A stretch of DNA of 64,000 nucleotides from Myxococcus xanthus (GCF_900106535.1 NZ_FNOH01000003.1:310001-374000), one strand, 5' to 3'. Positions 54,753-63,960 are shown, numbered from the stretch's first letter. Made by a program: numbers and translations. The notes: a model not told the origin generated them from the sequence alone.

Positions 54753-54778
54753 TGGTGGGCTGGAGACTCAGCCCACCA
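54753..54778. terminator. Bidirectional hairpin between convergent genes
   Basis: TGGTGGGCT (54753-54761) and AGCCCACCA (54770-54778) form a perfect 9-bp stem with an 8-base loop. It lies between the acyltransferase stop and the convergent diguanylate cyclase, whose stop codon is in the loop/stem. No T-tract is present. Confidence 0.6.
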
Positions 54779-55643
54779 CGCGGTTGCGGCCGGACGTTTT
54801 CGCATCGAAGAGCTTCTCGTCGGCGTCGCGCACCAGTTCACCTGGCTCGCGGTGGTGCGGCTCCAGCACCGCGAGCCCCACGGACACCGTGACGGGAATC
54901 ACCTGCCGGTCGAACTCGAAGCGCTGCTTCTCCACCAGCCGGCGCACCTTCTCCGCGAGCTGACGCGTGCCGGACAGCGACACCTCCGGCAGCAGGATGG
55001 CGAACTCCTCGCCGCCGTAACGCGCGAACACGTCCTCACGGCGGATCTTCGTGCGCACCGTGGATGCGAGCTGCTTGAGCACCGAGTCCCCCGCCAGGTG
55101 CCCGTACTTGTCGTTCACGGCCTTGAAGTGGTCGATGTCCAGCAGCACCAGCGACAGCATCCGCTCGTAGCGGCGGCTCCGCGAAATCTCCCGGTCCAGC
55201 TGCTCGTCGAAGTAGCGCCGGTTGTAGATCTGCGTGAGGCCGTCCATCGTGGTCAGCCGGTAGATTTCGTCGTGGTACGCGGCCTCGATGTTCCCGCCGG
55301 CGATGTACTTGAAGATGGTGCGGCCAATCTTCACGAGGTCGCCGTTGCGCAGCTCGCGCACCCCCTCCGCCAGTTCGTCGTTGACGAACGTGCCGTTGGT
55401 GGAGCCCAGGTCGCGGATGCGCACGCCCTCGCGCGAATTGGTGATGCTCGCGTGGTTGCGGCTGACCGATTCCTGGTCGATCTGGATGTCCGCCTTGGAC
55501 GAGCGCCCGATGAGCGTCTCCTCGGACGTGAGGTCGAACTTGCGCCCCAGGTCCAAGCCGTAGATCACCACCAGCGCCGCGTCGAGGTTGACCGGCCGGT
55601 CGGAGATCTTCGAGATGACCGTGACGACCGTCTCCTTCTGCAC
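54768..55643 (-). CDS. FHA-GGDEF diguanylate cyclase
   Basis: 291 aa from the GTG at 55643, chosen because GGGAGG lies 4 bases upstream; the frame is open to 55700. FHA at about 20-115 ([35 protein letters not shown]) and GGDEF at about 135-291. The active-site motif is GGEEF near 207-211, preceded by RRED five residues upstream, the product-binding I-site, so the enzyme should make c-di-GMP from two GTP and be feedback inhibited. The FHA domain links output to Ser/Thr phosphorylation rather than a receiver. No membrane segment. Confidence 0.94.
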   Translation of the reverse strand: MQKETVVTVISKISDRPVNLDAALVVIYGLDLGRKFDLTSEETLIGRSSKADIQIDQESVSRNHASITNSREGVRIRDLGSTNGTFVNDELAEGVRELRNGDLVKIGRTIFKYIAGGNIEAAYHDEIYRLTTMDGLTQIYNRRYFDEQLDREISRSRRYERMLSLVLLDIDHFKAVNDKYGHLAGDSVLKQLASTVRTKIRREDVFARYGGEEFAILLPEVSLSGTRQLAEKVRRLVEKQRFEFDRQVIPVTVSVGLAVLEPHHREPGELVRDADEKLFDAKTSGRNRVVG

Positions 55644-55735
55644 CTTGCCTCCCGGAACGACAACGCTACCACCCGGCAAATCACGAAAGCGAGCCAGCAC
55701 GCGAAAACCCAGGCGGATGTTCCCTTACGCGGAGC

Positions 55736-58351
55736 TCAGGGAATGTCGACCTGCCGGGTCGCGGTGACGAGCGGACGCAGGGGGTCACCCTCCAGGTCCA
55801 CCAGGGTGGCCACCAGCGACACGCCCAGCCCCGAGCACTGCGCCGGGAGCTGCAACTCCACCTCGCCGCGTCCCGGTGCAATGGGGGCGGAGGCGAACAG
55901 CGCCTGGTCGTTGCAACCCGAGCCGCCCCGCATGCTGACGCGCACCTGGCCTTCGCCGCCGGAACCCGTGCCCAGCCGGAAGCCGGAGACGCTCACCCGC
56001 ACCGCGCTGCCTCGGGCCAGCCGCTGCCCGTCCGCCTCCGGATGGCGCCACGTCACCTCCGGCCGGCCCACGCTCAGCGTGGCGACGGCATCCGTCAGGT
56101 CCGCGAGCCGCTCCGCGCCCAGGCCCTCTGAAGCCACCAGGCGGGACGGGCCCTGCCCCACACGCCGGTCCAGGCCCCGCACGCGCAGCGCCTCCACCTG
56201 GAGCTTCGCCCGCGTCGCCTGCAACACGCCGTCGAAGTCGAAGGTGCGGTCCTCGAACCCTGGCGGCGGCCGGGGAACGACGACGCCGTCGTCCGTATCG
56301 TCCGGATCCATCAACACCGTCCAGCGGCGGCCGGCGCGGTTGGTGAACTCGGCGCGCACCACGCTGGCCCGCCCGTCCACCTGGGCCTGGAACTCGCGGC
56401 CGACGAGCTCGCCGCGGGGGGCCCCATCGAAGTTGTAGCGAACGGACTCCGGTAGGGAGAGGAAGCTCAGCCCCGCGTCCACGGGCTGCACGCCGTCCGG
56501 GTCGAACTCCGGCCTGGGCAGGTTCGCCACGAGCGTGCTGGTCGCCACCGTGCCGTCCTCGGCCTGGTCACCTGATGTGGCGGACACCACCAGCCGGTAC
56601 GGCAGGCCCTCCAGGCCCCGGTGCGTGGGCGCCATGCGCACGGGCACCAGCCCGGGCCGGCCCAGCCGCGCATCGGCGTCCGTGTTCGGATCGGCCGGCG
56701 CCACGTTGGCCGCGGCGCCCAGCCCCAGCGGAACCATGCCTCGGCCGGGGACCGCCACGGTGGCCAGCACGTAGGCGCGGTCCAGGTGCGCGCCCCGGTA
56801 CTGAGGCAGCGGCGGTACGCGCACGGCGAAGGGGAACGACAGCCGCACGCCCGGCGTTTCCCGCTCGAAAGGCAGCGCCTGCGCGTACTCCGCCGCACGG
56901 GTGTCCGGCTCGCCGGTGAGGATGCCGGGCGTGGGCGCCAGGGTGAAGCGGGCGTCACGCGACAGCGCCGAGAAGAAGCGCGTCGAGCCGGGCAACAACT
57001 GCCCCAATTGCAGCAACGGATCCGTCCCCGGCGCCATGAGGTTGAGGGGGAGTTCCTTCAGGGGGAGCTCGCCCGTCAGCGCCCAGGCCGTCCGCGTCCC
57101 ACAGGCGCCCGTGCGAATGGCCAGCTCCGCATCCAACACACCCGGAAGCGAGCTGTCACACACACCCGCCACGCCCGGGGCCGCGACGTCTGGAGCCGTG
57201 CTGCCCGTCAACCACAGTGCGCTGCCCGACGGCAGCGACAGGCGGTCCTGGCCCGTGCCCACGGGGAGCGCCACCTCGTGCTCCGGGCCCAGGAAGGACT
57301 CGGGAGCCAGGTCGGTGGGGAGCCCGGGCACGGACAACCCCATCAGCCCCACGCGCAGCGAAACCGCCGTCGAGAAGGTCTCCGTCAACGTGGGGAATGG
57401 GCCCTTCACGCCGCCGAAGCGGTCCAAGGGGTTGCGGCGCAGGGCCATCCGCACGTCGCGGAACTGGCTCGCGTCGTGGCGCGCCAGCGTCAGGTAGCCG
57501 TAGTCGGAGTGGAAGGCGGAGAGCGCCACCTCGCCTTCCGCGGGCACCCAGACGGCTCCGTCGGCGTTCGTCACCATCGCCGCTTCCAGGCCGCCGTCAT
57601 CGGCGGACACCGCGACGACGGCCAGCGGCACCGGGCGCCCGGTCAGCGCATCCACCACCAGCACGCGCACCCCACCCGGGGCTACTTCGGCGGGCAGCAC
57701 GGTGACGCGCGCATGGCAGGAGACATTGCCCACTCGGACCGCCAGCGCCTGGTGCTCCGAGGCGGGCTCGCTCAGCACGACAGAGGCCTGGTGGCCGCCC
57801 CCGCCTCCGACCACGGAGGGAGACAGCACCTCCCATGCCACGCCGTCACGCAACACCAACGGAGCGCCCGTCGATTCGCGCACCCACACGCGGAAGTCCA
57901 CCGTCATGCCCGGGGTGCCCACGACGACATCCGGCGTCACCTCGCACGCGACCGCGCGGGATTCGGACGGCGGCGAGCCACACGCGCCGTCTCGGCACAC
58001 CGTGCCTGAGTCACAGTCCGTGTCGGCGGCACAGACAACGGGCACGCACCGGTTCATGTCGCATTGGCAGCCAGCGCCGCCTACCTCGTCACACGCGGCC
58101 AGTGCATGAGGGCCCCGCCGCGCCACGCCGCAATCCTCGCGCGTCAGGCAGGCGGGCTCGCAGCGCGAGGTGGCCGAGTCACAGAAGAAGAGCGAGGGGT
58201 CCGGGCAGTCCTGATCGACGGAGCAGTAAGTCACCTGTGGGAACGGACCCACGGGGTTGTCAGGCCCCATGTCCATGTCGCCGCAGCCGCTCAGGTACAG
58301 GAGGACACAGGCCAGGCAAGCCAGCGCGAGGGGACGGGGGGGGTGACTCAT
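55736..58351 (-). CDS. Large Cys-rich lipoprotein
   Basis: 871 aa with a signal peptide and lipobox YLSGC. The N-terminal 110 residues hold repeated Cys patterns (YCSVDQDCPDPSLFFCDSATSRCEPACLTREDCG; CAADTDCDSGTVCRDGACG), common in myxobacterial surface proteins. The rest is beta-rich with VRVLVVDALTGRPVPLAVVAVSADDGG, a carboxypeptidase-regulatory-like unit, and no catalytic motif that I recognise. Expected at the cell surface. It ends 92 bases from the start of the FHA-GGDEF gene and is divergent from the DUF721 gene. Confidence 0.82.
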   Translation of the reverse strand: MSHPPRPLALACLACVLLYLSGCGDMDMGPDNPVGPFPQVTYCSVDQDCPDPSLFFCDSATSRCEPACLTREDCGVARRGPHALAACDEVGGAGCQCDMNRCVPVVCAADTDCDSGTVCRDGACGSPPSESRAVACEVTPDVVVGTPGMTVDFRVWVRESTGAPLVLRDGVAWEVLSPSVVGGGGGHQASVVLSEPASEHQALAVRVGNVSCHARVTVLPAEVAPGGVRVLVVDALTGRPVPLAVVAVSADDGGLEAAMVTNADGAVWVPAEGEVALSAFHSDYGYLTLARHDASQFRDVRMALRRNPLDRFGGVKGPFPTLTETFSTAVSLRVGLMGLSVPGLPTDLAPESFLGPEHEVALPVGTGQDRLSLPSGSALWLTGSTAPDVAAPGVAGVCDSSLPGVLDAELAIRTGACGTRTAWALTGELPLKELPLNLMAPGTDPLLQLGQLLPGSTRFFSALSRDARFTLAPTPGILTGEPDTRAAEYAQALPFERETPGVRLSFPFAVRVPPLPQYRGAHLDRAYVLATVAVPGRGMVPLGLGAAANVAPADPNTDADARLGRPGLVPVRMAPTHRGLEGLPYRLVVSATSGDQAEDGTVATSTLVANLPRPEFDPDGVQPVDAGLSFLSLPESVRYNFDGAPRGELVGREFQAQVDGRASVVRAEFTNRAGRRWTVLMDPDDTDDGVVVPRPPPGFEDRTFDFDGVLQATRAKLQVEALRVRGLDRRVGQGPSRLVASEGLGAERLADLTDAVATLSVGRPEVTWRHPEADGQRLARGSAVRVSVSGFRLGTGSGGEGQVRVSMRGGSGCNDQALFASAPIAPGRGEVELQLPAQCSGLGVSLVATLVDLEGDPLRPLVTATRQVDIP

Positions 58352-58530
58352 ACGAATGCGGCTCCGGGGGGACCGTCCGCGACCTTACAGGCAGGACGCG
58401 CGCTGCGCGACGGTACGCGGCGCCGGCCGCCGCCCTTCGAGCCCCATCATAGCCGGTCCGCCCGCCGTGCGCCCCTCCTCCGCACGGGATGGTTGGCTTT
58501 CAGGGTTAACAGATCGATGATCGCCTCCTG

Positions 58531-58836
58531 ATGGCTCGTAGTGAACCCAAGTCCCTGGAAAGTCTCCTTCCCCGCGTCCTGGCACGGCTGGCGGGAGAGT
58601 CCGGCAAGGGCCACGCGCTGGCCCCCGTGTGGGAGGCGGTGGTCGGTCCGCACCTCGCGCGCCACACCACCCCCCAGGCCCTGCACGGAACCACCCTGGT
58701 GGTGGCGGTGACGGGCGCCCAGTGGGCCCAGTCGCTGGAGTCCGAAGCGGCGTCGCTCTGCGAGCAGCTCAACGCGCGGCTCGGCCCGGACACGGTGAAG
58801 TCCCTCTCCTTCACGTTCCAGGTAGCGCGCCGATGA
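58531..58836 (+). CDS. DUF721 (DciA-like) protein
   Basis: 101 aa matching the DUF721 family: LESLLPRVLARLAGESG, then VWEAVVGPHLARHTTPQALHGTTLVVAVTGAQWAQSLESEAASLCEQLNARLG. The W-xxVVGxxxAxHTxPxxLxxGxLxV signature is typical. Some members (DciA) load the replicative helicase DnaB; others are uncharacterised, so the role here is inferred. Its stop overlaps the CAP gene start (ATGA). Confidence 0.85.
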   Translation: MARSEPKSLESLLPRVLARLAGESGKGHALAPVWEAVVGPHLARHTTPQALHGTTLVVAVTGAQWAQSLESEAASLCEQLNARLGPDTVKSLSFTFQVARR

Positions 58837-60347
58837 TGGCCTTGTTGCCGCTCATCGCCGTCCTGGCCGCCACACCGCCGGCGTCGGCCGGAATGGAACG
58901 CAGCGCCGCGCAGCACGTCAGCCGCGAATTCGAGCGCGTGGGACGGCGCGCCCCGGTGGAAGACCCGAAGCTGACCACCGCCGCGCGGCGGCTGGCACAC
59001 GAGGCCCTCACCGAATACACCACCGGCGCGCCGGGCCTCTTCACCCTCACCTCCGCCGTCAGCGACGCGGGCGCGGCGGACCCCTCGCCTCGCGCGCTGG
59101 TCATCCGGGCGTGGGTGCCACAGCACGCCGTCGAGACCTTCCTCGACCGCGACGACTTCAACAGCGAGCGCGCCTCGCACTTCGGCGTGGGAGTGTCCGT
59201 CCTCGGCAAGCGCGCGGCGCTCGTCCTGCTGCTGGTGGACCGCAAGGCGGAGCTCCAGGACTTCCCGCGCCTCATCGCCAACGGCGAGCGCTCGACCATG
59301 ACGCTCTGCGGCGCCCTGGTCCCACCACTGCGGCGGGCAGAGGTGTACGTCACCCAGCCGAACGGCGGGGTGAGTCTCATGCCCGTCCAGAACCGGGGGG
59401 CGGGGGGCGGCTTCTGCAGCCGGCTCGCCTTCGCCACGCCGGGTACGTACACCGTGGAGGTGGTGGGACGCGCGGACGGCGGGCCGGAGGTGGCGGCGCT
59501 CTTCCTGGTGGACCAGGGTGAACCCCGCAAGCACGCCGCCAGCGAGGACACCGCCGAGCCCACCACGCTGGAGGACGCCCGCCGGGCCGTCTACGAGCGC
59601 ATCAACGCCCTCCGCCGCGCTCACGCGTTGCCCGAACTGTCCCCCGACGCCGTGCTGGAACAGGTGGCCCAGGACTACAGCGCGCGCATGTCGAAGGAGG
59701 GCTTCTTCGCCCACATCGCCCCGGACGGCTCCACGCTGACGAAGCGCCTGCCAGCGGGCGCGCGCTACGTGCGCGCGGGAGAGAACCTGGGCCTGGCACC
59801 GGGGCCGCTGGCGGCCCACTTCGGCATCGAGCACAGCCCTGGACACCGGCGCAACGTGCTGGACCCGGGCTTCCGCTTCATGGGCGTGGGCGTGGCGTTC
59901 CACACGGTGAACGGGCGCCAGGAGGCCGTCCTCACCGAGGTCTTCACCGTCGCCCCGCCCGCTTCGCCGGAGCTGGCGGACCCGCAACAGGAGGCCTACG
60001 ACGCCCTGAGCCGGCGGCGTGCGTCCCGCAAGCTGCCGCCCCTGACACGCAACGCCGCGCTCGAGACACTGGCACGCGCCCACGCCAGGCGCGCGCTGGA
60101 GCTGGACCAGCCCTCCGCCCAGCCGGGTGAAGCCCCGGTGCACGACCGCGTCTTCGAACTGCTGCCCGACGCGGGAACGGCGTCCGTGGACTTCTTCGTG
60201 GTGTCGGACCCCACGGCGATCCCGGAGTCCCGCAGCATGGCCGACGCCACGAACAACCGCGTGGGCGTAGGCGTCGTGCGGGGAGACTCCCGCCGCTTCG
60301 GCACGAATCAGTACTGGGTGGCCGTCATCTACGCGGCCGTCCCCTGA
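58833..60347 (+). CDS. Secreted protein with one intact and one degenerate CAP domain
   Basis: 504 aa from ATG 58833, which overlaps the DUF721 stop. Signal peptide ends near PPASAG. Residues 25-240 have no clear family. Residues about 247-372 are a CAP/SCP domain (RINALRRAHALPELSPDAVLEQVAQDYSARM; GENLGLA; IEHSPGHRRNVLDPGFRFMGVGVAF). Residues about 389-500 look like a second CAP copy (DALSRRRASRKLPPLTRNAALETLARAHA; NNRVGVGVV; YWVAVIYA) that has lost its His and Glu sites. The function is unknown; bacterial CAP proteins bind lipids or have proteolysis-like clefts. Confidence 0.82.
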   Translation: MMALLPLIAVLAATPPASAGMERSAAQHVSREFERVGRRAPVEDPKLTTAARRLAHEALTEYTTGAPGLFTLTSAVSDAGAADPSPRALVIRAWVPQHAVETFLDRDDFNSERASHFGVGVSVLGKRAALVLLLVDRKAELQDFPRLIANGERSTMTLCGALVPPLRRAEVYVTQPNGGVSLMPVQNRGAGGGFCSRLAFATPGTYTVEVVGRADGGPEVAALFLVDQGEPRKHAASEDTAEPTTLEDARRAVYERINALRRAHALPELSPDAVLEQVAQDYSARMSKEGFFAHIAPDGSTLTKRLPAGARYVRAGENLGLAPGPLAAHFGIEHSPGHRRNVLDPGFRFMGVGVAFHTVNGRQEAVLTEVFTVAPPASPELADPQQEAYDALSRRRASRKLPPLTRNAALETLARAHARRALELDQPSAQPGEAPVHDRVFELLPDAGTASVDFFVVSDPTAIPESRSMADATNNRVGVGVVRGDSRRFGTNQYWVAVIYAAVP

Positions 60348-60352
60348 CGTCC

Positions 60353-60371
60353 CGCACGGAGACGCCGTGCG
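60353..60371. terminator. Candidate hairpin after the CAP gene
   Basis: CGCACGG (60353-60359) pairs perfectly with CCGTGCG (60365-60371) around a 5-base loop, starting 6 bases after the CAP stop and before a convergent small gene. No T-tract follows, as is frequent in very GC-rich genomes. Confidence 0.42.
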
Positions 60372-60423
60372 TGGTGGTGCCCCCGGCGTGTGTGGCCAGG
60401 GGCATCAACGCCATGAACCCCGT

Positions 60424-60657
60424 TCAGACAGGCCGGCGCTGCGTGGCGTAGGCCTCGAGCCCCATCTGCGGCGGCGCCACCTGCTGATACATCGGACACT
60501 TCATGCAGGTGAACGACTGCCAACCTCGCCGGACGGCTTCATCCAGGCAGTTGTCATACTGATGACAGTTGAGGTTGCGGTGGGTCTCGACGCCGGCTCG
60601 CTTCGGCCCGGCTTCGGGGTTGATGGTTTGTGGCAGATCGGCTGGACACGGCTTCAT
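60424..60657 (-). CDS. Small Cys-rich protein
   Basis: 77 aa; GAGGGAGGG lies just before the ATG, a strong ribosome site that supports a real gene. The centre has NCHQYDNCLDEAVRRGWQSFTCMKC, with a C-x6-C-x14-C-x2-C spacing that could bind zinc or form disulfides. No signal peptide. No family recognised. Possibly a small regulatory or metal-binding protein. Confidence 0.65.
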   Translation of the reverse strand: MKPCPADLPQTINPEAGPKRAGVETHRNLNCHQYDNCLDEAVRRGWQSFTCMKCPMYQQVAPPQMGLEAYATQRRPV

Positions 60658-61016
60658 GAAGCCCTCCCTCTGAACTGTTTCCCCCCCGAGCGCTGTGAAC
60701 GAGCGGTGCTACCTGACGACAACGACTGGACCCGCCATGCAACGACGGACCGGAGTGGCGCTGAGCGGCGGCGCAAGGTAGTGATTCACTCCGGGTGACG
60801 CAATGGGTCGGCAGTTCCTACCCAAGTGCACGTAATCGCCAGGACGCTTTCAGCGAATGACATCGGGTGCTGAACAGTCTGGACTGACCCGATGCCGCGC
60901 GGATCTAGGACTTGTCGCGCCCGCTGTCAAACCACCCTCCCTGCGGGGCAAGGGGAATGATCGGTGTGTGCGTCTCGTTGGCAGGCCGCAAAGCCGCGTC
61001 GTGAAAGGAAGACCAC
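60658..61016. other. Intergenic region between divergent genes
   Basis: 359 bases between the small Cys-rich gene and the lytic transglycosylase gene. It must hold both promoters. AGGAAG lies 5 bases before the transglycosylase ATG. I see no RNA gene, repeat array or convincing promoter boxes. Confidence 0.6.
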
Positions 61017-63152
61017 ATGAGTTGGAGTGGGTGGGTTGCGGGGGTGGTTGCGGGGATGTCGCTGGGACAATCCCCCACGGCGCTGGAGGCCGTCCGCCTC
61101 CACAAGCCGGATGCGGCCGCCCTGGCGCGCGCGGAGCTGACGGCCTGCGCCGCGAAGAAGTGCGACGACGTGGGACGGCTGGCGCTGCTCGCGGGGACGC
61201 TCGCCCTCTCTGACGGTCAGGCCGCCGAGGCAAGGGAACTGCTGGCTGCCTGGCCCGCCCCTCCACTGCTGGCGCCGTACCACGCCTTCTACCTGGGCCA
61301 GGCCCGCTTCTACGCCGGGGACGCCGCGGGCGCGGCCGAGGACTTCGCGCGAGTGCTGGAATCCAAGGCACCCGCGGAACTCGCGGCTCGTGCCCGAGCG
61401 CGGCTGGGTGAGTCACTGCTCAAGGCAGGCAAGCCCCAGGACGCGGCCCAGGTACTGGAGGCCGCCGCGAAGGCGTCTCCCACCGTGGAGCTGCTCTATC
61501 AGCGTGCCTTGGCGCGAGGCGGCTCCGGAAACCGCGCTGGGCAGCGCGCCGACATGATGACGGTGGCGCTGCGCTTCCCCACCCACCCCTACGGCAATGA
61601 GGCCATGGCGTGGCTGACGGAGGGCAGCACGCCCCCTGTGAAGCTGGGCTACACCGAGCGCACCACCCGCGCGGACCGCTTCCTGGACGCGGGCGCGACG
61701 CAGCGCGGACTCGACGAACTGGCGACGCTGGACAAGGTGAAGCTCGACAAGGAGCAGGCAGCCCGCGTGGCGCTGCTGCGCGCGAGGGCCTGGTTCGCGC
61801 TGGGGCGGACGGAGGATGCGGAGAAGGCGCTCGCGCTGGCGCGCAAGGGCCCCGCCGCCGTCGCCGCTCAGGCGGACCTGCTGGTGGCTCGGCGCGCGCT
61901 CAAGTCCGACGACAACGCCAAGGCCCGAACGCTGATGGCGGCCCTGGACAAGAAGTACCCCTCGCAGCCCGCGGGTGATGAAGGCGCCTTCTTCGCGGGC
62001 TGGTTGGATTTGCAGGCCGGGCGCTTCGCGGACGCGGTGCAGGCCTTCACGGCTTTCGAAACGCGTTATCCGCGCTCACGCCGGCGCGACGAGGGCATGT
62101 GGTTCCGCGCGCTGGCCCACCTGCGTCAGGAGGAGTACGCGAAGGCCCGCGCCGCACTGGACGCGTTCCTGACCGCCTACCCCAAGAGCAACATGGGACC
62201 GCAGGCGCGCTACTGGATGGCGCGCAGCCGCGAGCTGGACGGCGCGAAGGCAGACACGTTGGGCCCCGCGTACGAGGCCGTCATCACCTCGGCGCCCGCG
62301 TCCTTCTACGCGCTGATGGCCAACGAGCGGCTCAAGGCGCTGAGCCTGAAGACGCCCGCACACTTCCCACAGCCGCCGCAGGTGCTGCAGCTTCCCCGCC
62401 CTCCCGAGCTGGAGCTGGCGGTGGAGCTGACGCGCGCGGGCTTGTTCCGTGACGCGACGGAGGAGGTGGAAGCCCACGCGGCGCGGCTGCGCTCGGCGGA
62501 CCAGGCCCTGCCCTTCGCGCACGCGCTGCTGGGACTGGGTGAGTACGGCCACGCCCACGCGGTGGCGGCGCGCCACCTGTGGGGACGGGCCTTCGGCGCG
62601 CGCGCTCCGGAGGCCCTGGCGCCCTTCTATCCTCGCGCCTTCGCCACCGCGGTGGAGGGAGCGGCGACGCAGCACCAGGTGGACCCCTACCTGGTGTGGG
62701 CCATCATGCGGCGGGAGAGCGCCTTCCGGCCGGAGGTGATGAGCATCGCCGATGCACGAGGGCTGATGCAGATCATCCCCAAGACGGCGAACGCCATCGC
62801 GGAGAAGCTGAAGGAGCCCGTCCCCGCGCCCGCGGACCTCTTCTCCCCCGAGCGGAACATCCGCTATGGCGCCTGGTATCTGTCCCGGCTGATGGAGCGC
62901 TTTGGACACCCGGTGCTCGCGGCGGCCGCGTACAACGCGGGCCCAGGCTCGGCGGCGAAGTGGGTCCAGGAGCGGAGCTCGCTGCCACTGGACCTCTTCG
63001 TGGAGACCATCCCCTTCAAGGAAACGCGCGGCTACGTGAAGCAGGTGGTGGCGGACCTGTTCCTCTACCACTCCTTCTACGGCGACGGCACGGGGGCGCT
63101 GAAGCTGCCACTACAGGTGCCCGCGCCGTCGAAGGAAGGTGTCAGCTTCTAG
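61017..63152 (+). CDS. Slt-type lytic transglycosylase
   Basis: 711 aa. A short exported N terminus is followed by a long alpha-solenoid of TPR-like units (about 30-510; LGQARFYAGDAAGAAEDFARVL, ARLGESLLKAGKPQDAAQVLEA), then the SLT catalytic domain at about 550-690. The catalytic Glu is in MRRESAFRP near 567, with ARGLMQIIPKTA and AAYNAGPG as the other family motifs. It cleaves the MurNAc-GlcNAc bond of peptidoglycan to give 1,6-anhydro products and works in the periplasm during wall turnover. The solenoid is like the doughnut domain of Slt70. Confidence 0.93.
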   Translation: MSWSGWVAGVVAGMSLGQSPTALEAVRLHKPDAAALARAELTACAAKKCDDVGRLALLAGTLALSDGQAAEARELLAAWPAPPLLAPYHAFYLGQARFYAGDAAGAAEDFARVLESKAPAELAARARARLGESLLKAGKPQDAAQVLEAAAKASPTVELLYQRALARGGSGNRAGQRADMMTVALRFPTHPYGNEAMAWLTEGSTPPVKLGYTERTTRADRFLDAGATQRGLDELATLDKVKLDKEQAARVALLRARAWFALGRTEDAEKALALARKGPAAVAAQADLLVARRALKSDDNAKARTLMAALDKKYPSQPAGDEGAFFAGWLDLQAGRFADAVQAFTAFETRYPRSRRRDEGMWFRALAHLRQEEYAKARAALDAFLTAYPKSNMGPQARYWMARSRELDGAKADTLGPAYEAVITSAPASFYALMANERLKALSLKTPAHFPQPPQVLQLPRPPELELAVELTRAGLFRDATEEVEAHAARLRSADQALPFAHALLGLGEYGHAHAVAARHLWGRAFGARAPEALAPFYPRAFATAVEGAATQHQVDPYLVWAIMRRESAFRPEVMSIADARGLMQIIPKTANAIAEKLKEPVPAPADLFSPERNIRYGAWYLSRLMERFGHPVLAAAAYNAGPGSAAKWVQERSSLPLDLFVETIPFKETRGYVKQVVADLFLYHSFYGDGTGALKLPLQVPAPSKEGVSF

Positions 63153-63171
63153 GCTCCGACTGGGGCGCCAG

Positions 63172-63193
63172 GCCCGCGAGACGACGCGCGGGC
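63172..63193. terminator. Hairpin between the transglycosylase and GST genes
   Basis: GCCCGCG (63172-63178) and CGCGGGC (63187-63193) form a perfect 7-bp stem with an 8-base loop in the 53-base gap between convergent stops. No T-tract. Confidence 0.42.
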
Positions 63194-63205
63194 GCGCGCC
63201 GAGCG

Positions 63206-63868
63206 TCAATCCCGGTCTGGCGCGCCCAGGGGAAAGAGCGGCCGGAAACGCCGCGCCTCATTCACTGCTCGGGCGAAGGACGGGCGCGCAAGCAACCGCG
63301 AGCGGTAGGCGCGGAGCACGGGAAACGCATCGGAGATCCGGTGCGTCCAGTCCGCGTAGAACAGCGAGGGCGCGGCCGCGCAGTCCGCCAGCGTGAAGTC
63401 CTCGCCAGGGGCGGCCCAGGTCCTGCCGGCGAGCTGCCCTTCGAGCCAGGCGTAGGCGACCTCCAGCTTCTTCACGGCCAGGGCCAGTCCTTCCTGGCGC
63501 TTCACCGAATCCCCCGTCAGCGCGCCATCGACCGCGTGCTGCGCCGCGTTCATGACGTGCAGGTCGAAGAAGCGATCGAGAAAGCGCACGTCGAGCGCGG
63601 CCATCGGGTCCGCGGGCAACAGACGTACGGGCCCGGGATGCGCGAGCTGCAGGTACTCGATGATGATGCTGGTCTCGGCGATGTCGCGCTCGCCATCCAC
63701 CAGCAGCGGGAACTTGCGCAGCGGCCAGCGCCGCGACCACTCGGCCGAGTGCTGAGGTGTTTCCGGCCCGATACAGCGGAACTCGAAGGGCGTGCCATTC
63801 TCGTACAACGCGATGAGGACCTTCTGCGTGTACGAAGAAAAGGGATGACCGTAGAGCACGAGTGACAT
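63206..63868 (-). CDS. Glutathione S-transferase-like protein
   Basis: 220 aa from ATG 63868 (MSLVLYGHP). The thioredoxin-like N-terminal half has LYGHPFSSYTQKVLIALYEN, PLLVDGERDIAETSIIIEYL, the cis-Pro and Glu-Thr/Ser glutathione contacts. The C-terminal helical half includes FTLADCAAAPSLFYADW, the N-capping motif of GST proteins. It conjugates or reduces electrophiles with glutathione. It is divergent from an HxlR-type regulator, with two palindromes between them, so it is probably induced by a toxic small molecule or oxidant. Confidence 0.92.
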   Translation of the reverse strand: MSLVLYGHPFSSYTQKVLIALYENGTPFEFRCIGPETPQHSAEWSRRWPLRKFPLLVDGERDIAETSIIIEYLQLAHPGPVRLLPADPMAALDVRFLDRFFDLHVMNAAQHAVDGALTGDSVKRQEGLALAVKKLEVAYAWLEGQLAGRTWAAPGEDFTLADCAAAPSLFYADWTHRISDAFPVLRAYRSRLLARPSFARAVNEARRFRPLFPLGAPDRD

Positions 63869-63890
63869 CGGCGGACTCCTGTCGCAGACC

Positions 63891-63907
63891 GCTTGCATTT
63901 TGCAAGC
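63891..63907. promoter_or_regulatory. Palindromic operator 1 (GST/HxlR intergenic)
   Basis: GCTTGCA (63891-63897) and TGCAAGC (63901-63907) are perfectly complementary with 3 bases between. Its core is shared with a second palindrome 38 bp away. It lies between divergent GST and HxlR starts, where such regulators bind their own promoter. Confidence 0.65.
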
Positions 63908-63929
63908 AGTCAAAACCCTATCCCTACCA

Positions 63930-63944
63930 CTTGCACATCGCAAG
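63930..63944. promoter_or_regulatory. Palindromic operator 2 (GST/HxlR intergenic)
   Basis: CTTGC (63930-63934) and GCAAG (63940-63944) with a 5-base centre. It has the same 15-base frame as operator 1, and the centre-to-centre distance of 38 bp is near 3.6 helical turns. It ends 16 bases before the first HxlR start. Confidence 0.6.
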
Positions 63945-63960
63945 GAGTAGCCTGGAGAGA

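Noticed and set aside
63899..63928. A TTGCAA/CCTACC sigma70 promoter for the HxlR gene
   Set aside because: The -10 match is poor at 16-17 base spacing; not strong enough to list.
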